A stretch of 7,936 nucleotides of DNA from positions 1 through 7,936 of the forward strand of contig CAKTGD010000073.1 in the NCBI GenBank assembly GCA_934561335.1, written 5' to 3'. The notes under the pieces are model-generated. The model worked only from the letters and a program-made list of their open reading frames with translations, did no database searches and was not told the origin of the DNA. This document shows positions 5,557-7,936 of the stretch, piece after piece. Both the position numbers and the translations under genes were made by a program. The stretch's first letter is position 1, and every line of letters begins with the position of its first letter. Source of the DNA: an uncultured Oscillospiraceae bacterium (GTDB taxonomy: Bacteria; Bacillota_A; Clostridia; Oscillospirales; Oscillospiraceae).

Positions 5557-5743
5557 CCTGATGAATGGGATGCTTTGCTTTTCTGCCGGAGATTTGGAGA
5601 AATTGTGGTCCGAGTTTCCCGGCAACGCTACATTGCTTGCCGCTTTCTTACCCTCGTTCGCCGCCCCTCCAAAACCGTGATCTCCAAGGCCAAGGCAGCG
5701 AAACCAGGTGAGGTATTTATTTGTAAATTTTACTCCAGACGGA

Positions 5744-5772
5744 TTGACAATGTGTATTGTACGTTGTATAAT
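5744..5772 (+). promoter_or_regulatory. Full-consensus promoter of the tetR-KTR operon
   Basis: Perfect -35 TTGACA (5744-5749), a 17-base spacer and a perfect -10 TATAAT (5767-5772). Unchecked, it should be very strong; the palindrome over the -10 is the likely brake. The stretch between 5557 and 5743 has no gene I can support. Confidence 0.88.
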
Positions 5773-5784
5773 TCCAATTATACA
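5765..5784. promoter_or_regulatory. Operator-like palindrome over the -10 element
   Basis: TGTATAATT-CC-AATTATACA is a perfect 9-bp inverted repeat with a 2-base centre. It covers the whole -10 element and the start point, about 30 bases before the TetR start codon. Its length and place are those of a TetR-family operator, so the simplest reading is autorepression. Confidence 0.75.
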
Positions 5785-5814
5785 TAATGCAAGTTATAAA
5801 TTGGAGGTGTGCGT

Positions 5815-6387
5815 ATGCCCGCAAAAGCAAAAGTCACAAAAGAAATGATTGTTGACGCAGCCTTTGCGGTCGCCCGTGAAGCAGGAGTGGATAGCATCAA
5901 CGCAAGGACTGTTTCCGAAAGGCTACATTGCTCCACACAGCCCGTCATGTATCACTTTGCAACGATTGAAGAACTGAAAAGGACGGTCTATGCGAAGGCA
6001 GACCTCTATCATTCGGAATATCTGATGAATATGAAAAAACCGCCGAAGGGTGCTGCGCTTGGGATCGGAATGAATTATATCCGCTTTGCAATCGAAGAAC
6101 CGCATTTGTTCCGGTTCCTGTTTCAGTCGGATTATTTCAGCGGAAAGACCCTGCTTGAGCTGATCGACGCTGCGGAGCTTCTCCCTGTTCTTTCAGCCAT
6201 GCAGAGCGCTTTAGGCGTCAGCATGGAACAGACGAAAAAGGTCTTCCTGACGGTTTTTCTGTTTGCCCACGGGTATGCAAGTATCATCGCCAATAATTCG
6301 CTGAAATACGACGAGGAGCTTATCAATTCTCAGTTGGAGCAGGCGTACAGAGGTGCAATATTGGCCGCGCAGGAGGAAATGGCATGA
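5815..6387 (+). CDS. TetR/AcrR-family transcriptional regulator
   Basis: This 190-residue regulator begins with an N-terminal TetR helix-turn-helix: MIVDAAFAVAREAGVDSINA (11-30), then RTVSERLHCSTQPVMYHFAT (31-50), where STQPVMYHF is the recognition helix and turn. Residues 55-190 form the helical ligand-binding and dimer domain, with the region EEPHLFRFLFQSD typical of the clostridial TetR group with a WHG-type C-terminal domain. The ATG at 5815 is preferred over a GTG at 5809 because TTGGAGG (5801-5807) is 7 bases from the ATG but overlaps the GTG's initiation zone. It has its own consensus promoter with an overlapping palindrome. Its TGA overlaps the next ATG (ATGA, 6384-6387), so the KTR protein is co-translated. 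The ligand is unknown. Confidence 0.92.
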   Translation: MPAKAKVTKEMIVDAAFAVAREAGVDSINARTVSERLHCSTQPVMYHFATIEELKRTVYAKADLYHSEYLMNMKKPPKGAALGIGMNYIRFAIEEPHLFRFLFQSDYFSGKTLLELIDAAELLPVLSAMQSALGVSMEQTKKVFLTVFLFAHGYASIIANNSLKYDEELINSQLEQAYRGAILAAQEEMA

Positions 6388-6626
6388 AAGAATGTGCAGG
6401 CGCTGTCGGTACATTGGCTGACAAGCGAAGCGAAATGCCACGGATGGATGAAACCCTGAAATTGCGTTGGCTTTGCTGCCCAAGATGCGGCGGCAAAACA
6501 AGGACACAGATACGGCCACATACAGTATTGGAGGATTTTCCGCTATTCTGCCCGAAGTGCAAATACACCTGCGTAATTCGTTTCAAGGACGGAAAAATTG
6601 AAGAAATCAAAATGCCAGACGCTTAG
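6384..6626 (+). CDS. Cysteine-rich KTR domain protein (zinc-ribbon-like)
   Basis: Protein of 80 residues with the Cys_rich_KTR layout: C-C-P-x-x-C (31-35), GGKTR (36-40, the name-giving KTR), IRPHTVLEDFPLFCPKCK (43-60) and a basic tail. The two C-P-x-x-C knuckles at 32-35 and 56-59 should bind one zinc ion. Homologues of about 55-65 residues are carried by Tn916-like conjugative elements and often sit next to TetR regulators; their function is not established. This copy has about 25 extra N-terminal residues. It may start at 6384 (AGGAGG at 6371-6376, coupled to tetR) or at the ATG 6444 (Met21), which gives family length but has only a weak site. It is closed by the terminator at 6626-6664. 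Confidence 0.85.
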   Translation: MKECAGAVGTLADKRSEMPRMDETLKLRWLCCPRCGGKTRTQIRPHTVLEDFPLFCPKCKYTCVIRFKDGKIEEIKMPDA

Positions 6627-6669
6627 ACGCAGTGCAATCCGAGAAAATCGGTTTGTACTGCGTCTTTTT
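6626..6669 (+). terminator. Rho-independent terminator of the tetR-KTR operon
   Basis: A 17-position stem (6626-6642 with 6648-6664, outer arms GACGCAGT / ACTGCGTC, with three internal mismatches) around the loop GAAAA is followed by TTTTTAT. It overlaps the last base of the KTR stop codon. No separate promoter is obvious between it and the next gene at 6707, so the isochorismatase-like gene may depend on read-through. Confidence 0.85.
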
Positions 6670-6706
6670 ATAAAATCGAATTTTGAAATTCAGGGAGGAA
6701 CATGGA

Positions 6707-7201
6707 GTGAAAAATAGCGCACTGGTCGTGATCGACCTGCAAAATAACATCACGAAAAACTACAAGGAAATCATTGCAAAAGTCAACAAAGCGATCGACT
6801 GGGCAGAGCAAAAGGAACTGTGGATCGTTTACATTCAGCATAACAACCTTTCTGCGGGAACAAAAACCTTCAAGCCCGGCACCCGTGGTGCAGAGCTGGT
6901 GCCGGAGCTGCACGTCGTATCCGATCATATCTTTACGAAGGTAAAGAGCAATGCCCTGACCAGCGAGGCATTTATCGCCTTTATTCAGGAGCATGAGATT
7001 TCCGAGTTTTACGTCGTTGGTGCGGACGCTGCGGCCTGCATCAAATCCACCTGCTACAACATGGCGAAAAGCGGCTACACCGTTCATGTGCTGTCAGACT
7101 GCATCACGAGTTACGATAAAAAGAAGCTGCCGGAGCTGCTCGCGTACTATGCAAGCAAGGGCTGCTCTGTTGTGACGCTTTCTCAGGTCACGGGGGTGTA
7201 A
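6707..7201 (+). CDS. Isochorismatase-family cysteine hydrolase
   Basis: Cytoplasmic cysteine hydrolase of 164 residues. The catalytic triad of the family is visible: Asp10 in LVVIDLQNN, Lys78 in IFTKVKSNAL, and Cys111 in VVGADAAACIKST, after the usual V-x-G pattern. Relatives include nicotinamidases, N-carbamoylsarcosine and ureidoacrylate hydrolases; the lack of obvious zinc-binding histidines around Asp10 argues against a nicotinamidase, so the substrate is open. The GTG start at 6707 follows AGGGAGG (6692-6698) at 8 bases; an ATG at 6702 is out of frame and meets a stop at once. It ends 28 bases before the CPBP protease gene, which suggests a shared transcript. Confidence 0.88.
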   Translation: MKNSALVVIDLQNNITKNYKEIIAKVNKAIDWAEQKELWIVYIQHNNLSAGTKTFKPGTRGAELVPELHVVSDHIFTKVKSNALTSEAFIAFIQEHEISEFYVVGADAAACIKSTCYNMAKSGYTVHVLSDCITSYDKKKLPELLAYYASKGCSVVTLSQVTGV

Positions 7202-7229
7202 TTGATGTAGCTGCACGGGAGGAAACGAC

Positions 7230-7936
7230 ATGAAAAAGCTATATGAGAAAAACGAGCTGACCTTTGCGATTGTATGGATCGTGGTTTACTGCGTTCTGCA
7301 ATCGCTGGCGAATCCGCTGAACAAGGCCATCGGGGTCGCATACGCGGCAAGCGCCGCTTTCTGCGTTTTGCAGACGGTCGTGCTTTTCGCCTTTATCCGA
7401 AAGAACAACTTGCAGAAGCGGTATGGGCTTTGTAAAACGCCCGTTCCCGCATGGCGGTTTCTCTACTATGTGCCGCTTGTGATTCTGGCATCGGGAAACC
7501 TCTGGAACGGTGTCGCTCTCAATTACTCGCCTGCAGCAACGGTCTGCCGCATCGTATGTATGCTCTGCGTCGGATTTTTGGAGGAAGTGATCTTCCGGGG
7601 TTTGCTGTTTAAGGCCGTTGCAAAAGACAATATCAAGTCTGCTATTGTTATCTCCAGCGTAACCTTCGGCATTGGGCATATCATCAACCTGTTCAACGGC
7701 AGCGGTATGGATCTGGTCGATAACCTGTGCCAGATCGTTTTTGCCATCGCGGTCGGCTTCCTGCTGGTCACGATCTTTTATCGCGGCGGCAGCCTGCTCC
7801 CCTGCATCATCGTCCATTCCGCCATCAACACGCTCGGTACCTTTGCAAATGATACAAACCTTACCACGGAAATGCACCTGCTCCATCTCGCCGCTCTGAT
7901 TGTCATTACGGTCGCCTATACGCTGATCCTGACACG
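7230..7936 (+). CDS. CPBP-family intramembrane metalloprotease (CAAX protease-like), 3' end cut by the window
   Basis: Multi-pass membrane protein; 235 codons are present and the frame is still open at the edge. It shows the CPBP/Abi motifs in order: motif 1 FLEEVIFRGLLF with Glu118, Glu119 and Arg123; motif 2 FGIGH with His150; and motif 3 LLPCIIVHSAIN with His196 and Asn200. These are the metal-binding and catalytic residues of Rce1-type intramembrane proteases. Helices are predicted around residues 11-27, 37-56, 79-91, 104-117, 137-152, 164-183, 189-205 and 216 onward. Bacterial members serve in bacteriocin immunity, bacteriocin maturation or unknown membrane tasks; no bacteriocin precursor is seen here. 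The ATG 7230 has GGGAGG (7217-7222) 7 bases upstream. Confidence 0.9.
   Translation, partial: MKKLYEKNELTFAIVWIVVYCVLQSLANPLNKAIGVAYAASAAFCVLQTVVLFAFIRKNNLQKRYGLCKTPVPAWRFLYYVPLVILASGNLWNGVALNYSPAATVCRIVCMLCVGFLEEVIFRGLLFKAVAKDNIKSAIVISSVTFGIGHIINLFNGSGMDLVDNLCQIVFAIAVGFLLVTIFYRGGSLLPCIIVHSAINTLGTFANDTNLTTEMHLLHLAALIVITVAYTLILT

Noticed and set aside
5047..5625. Minus-strand frame of 192 codons opposite the kinase-like gene
   Set aside because: The plus strand shows glycine-rich loop and lysine motifs; the minus frame has no recognisable content.
5575..5787. Plus-strand frame of 70 codons after the truncated kinase
   Set aside because: It runs through the tetR promoter and operator, begins without a ribosome binding site and resembles no family.
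7239..7886. Minus-strand frame of 215 codons opposite the CPBP protease
   Set aside because: The plus-strand frame has all three CPBP motifs and a ribosome binding site; the minus frame is charged, low-complexity antisense.
1..7936. CRISPR array, riboswitch, insertion sequence or integrase
   Set aside because: No regularly spaced repeats, no recognised riboswitch core, no transposase or recombinase motifs and no terminal inverted repeats of an insertion sequence were seen.

Overview
The window looks like chromosome of an anaerobic, moderately GC-rich Firmicute of class Clostridia, plausibly a gut Oscillospiraceae or Lachnospiraceae relative. The basis is strong AGGAGG-type ribosome binding sites, sigma-A promoters with 17-bp spacers, SLH and BspA-like surface-protein repeats, a Tn916-type cysteine-rich KTR protein, and the general protein style. 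No 16S or single marker gene fixes the genus.

Layout. At the left edge (1-482, minus strand) is the N-terminal third of a GlpA-like FAD-dependent oxidoreductase with its own promoter. To its right lie a terminator hairpin (631-666) and the 3' half of a tRNA-Ala(GGC) gene (668-713, minus) that has no 5' half. That is the usual scar of a tyrosine-integrase element inserted in a tRNA gene. Everything to the right may therefore be element DNA or its remains, although no integrase is visible. A good promoter (811-839, minus) points into the tRNA fragment.

From 860 to 1745 the DNA is a patchwork. Two tandem hairpins follow the 3' part of an SLH-domain surface protein (minus strand). At about 1560 this is joined to the last 47 codons of a GyrI-like effector-binding gene (plus strand) with its intact terminator. 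Neither gene has a beginning here.

From 1800 onward all genes are on the plus strand, in small transcription units: (a) a TrmO-like methyltransferase and a RimJ/RimL-type GNAT acetyltransferase (1818-2908); (b) an AbrB-type regulator, an ABC ATPase and an ABC-2 permease, translationally coupled (3118-4710); (c) a small membrane protein with an unclear start and a protein-kinase-like gene cut off at its catalytic loop (4803-5556); (d) a TetR regulator with a consensus promoter overlapped by a perfect operator-like palindrome, coupled to a Cys-rich KTR zinc-ribbon protein and closed by a strong terminator (5744-6669); (e) an isochorismatase-like hydrolase and a CPBP (CAAX-type) membrane protease that runs off the right edge (6707-7936).

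The window reads as accessory DNA: short regulator-plus-effector cassettes separated by gene remnants, next to a tRNA attachment site. I found no clear-cut new defence or biosynthetic system. The most distinctive signals are the tRNA-half/promoter/terminator arrangement, the SLH/GyrI junction and the truncated kinase.
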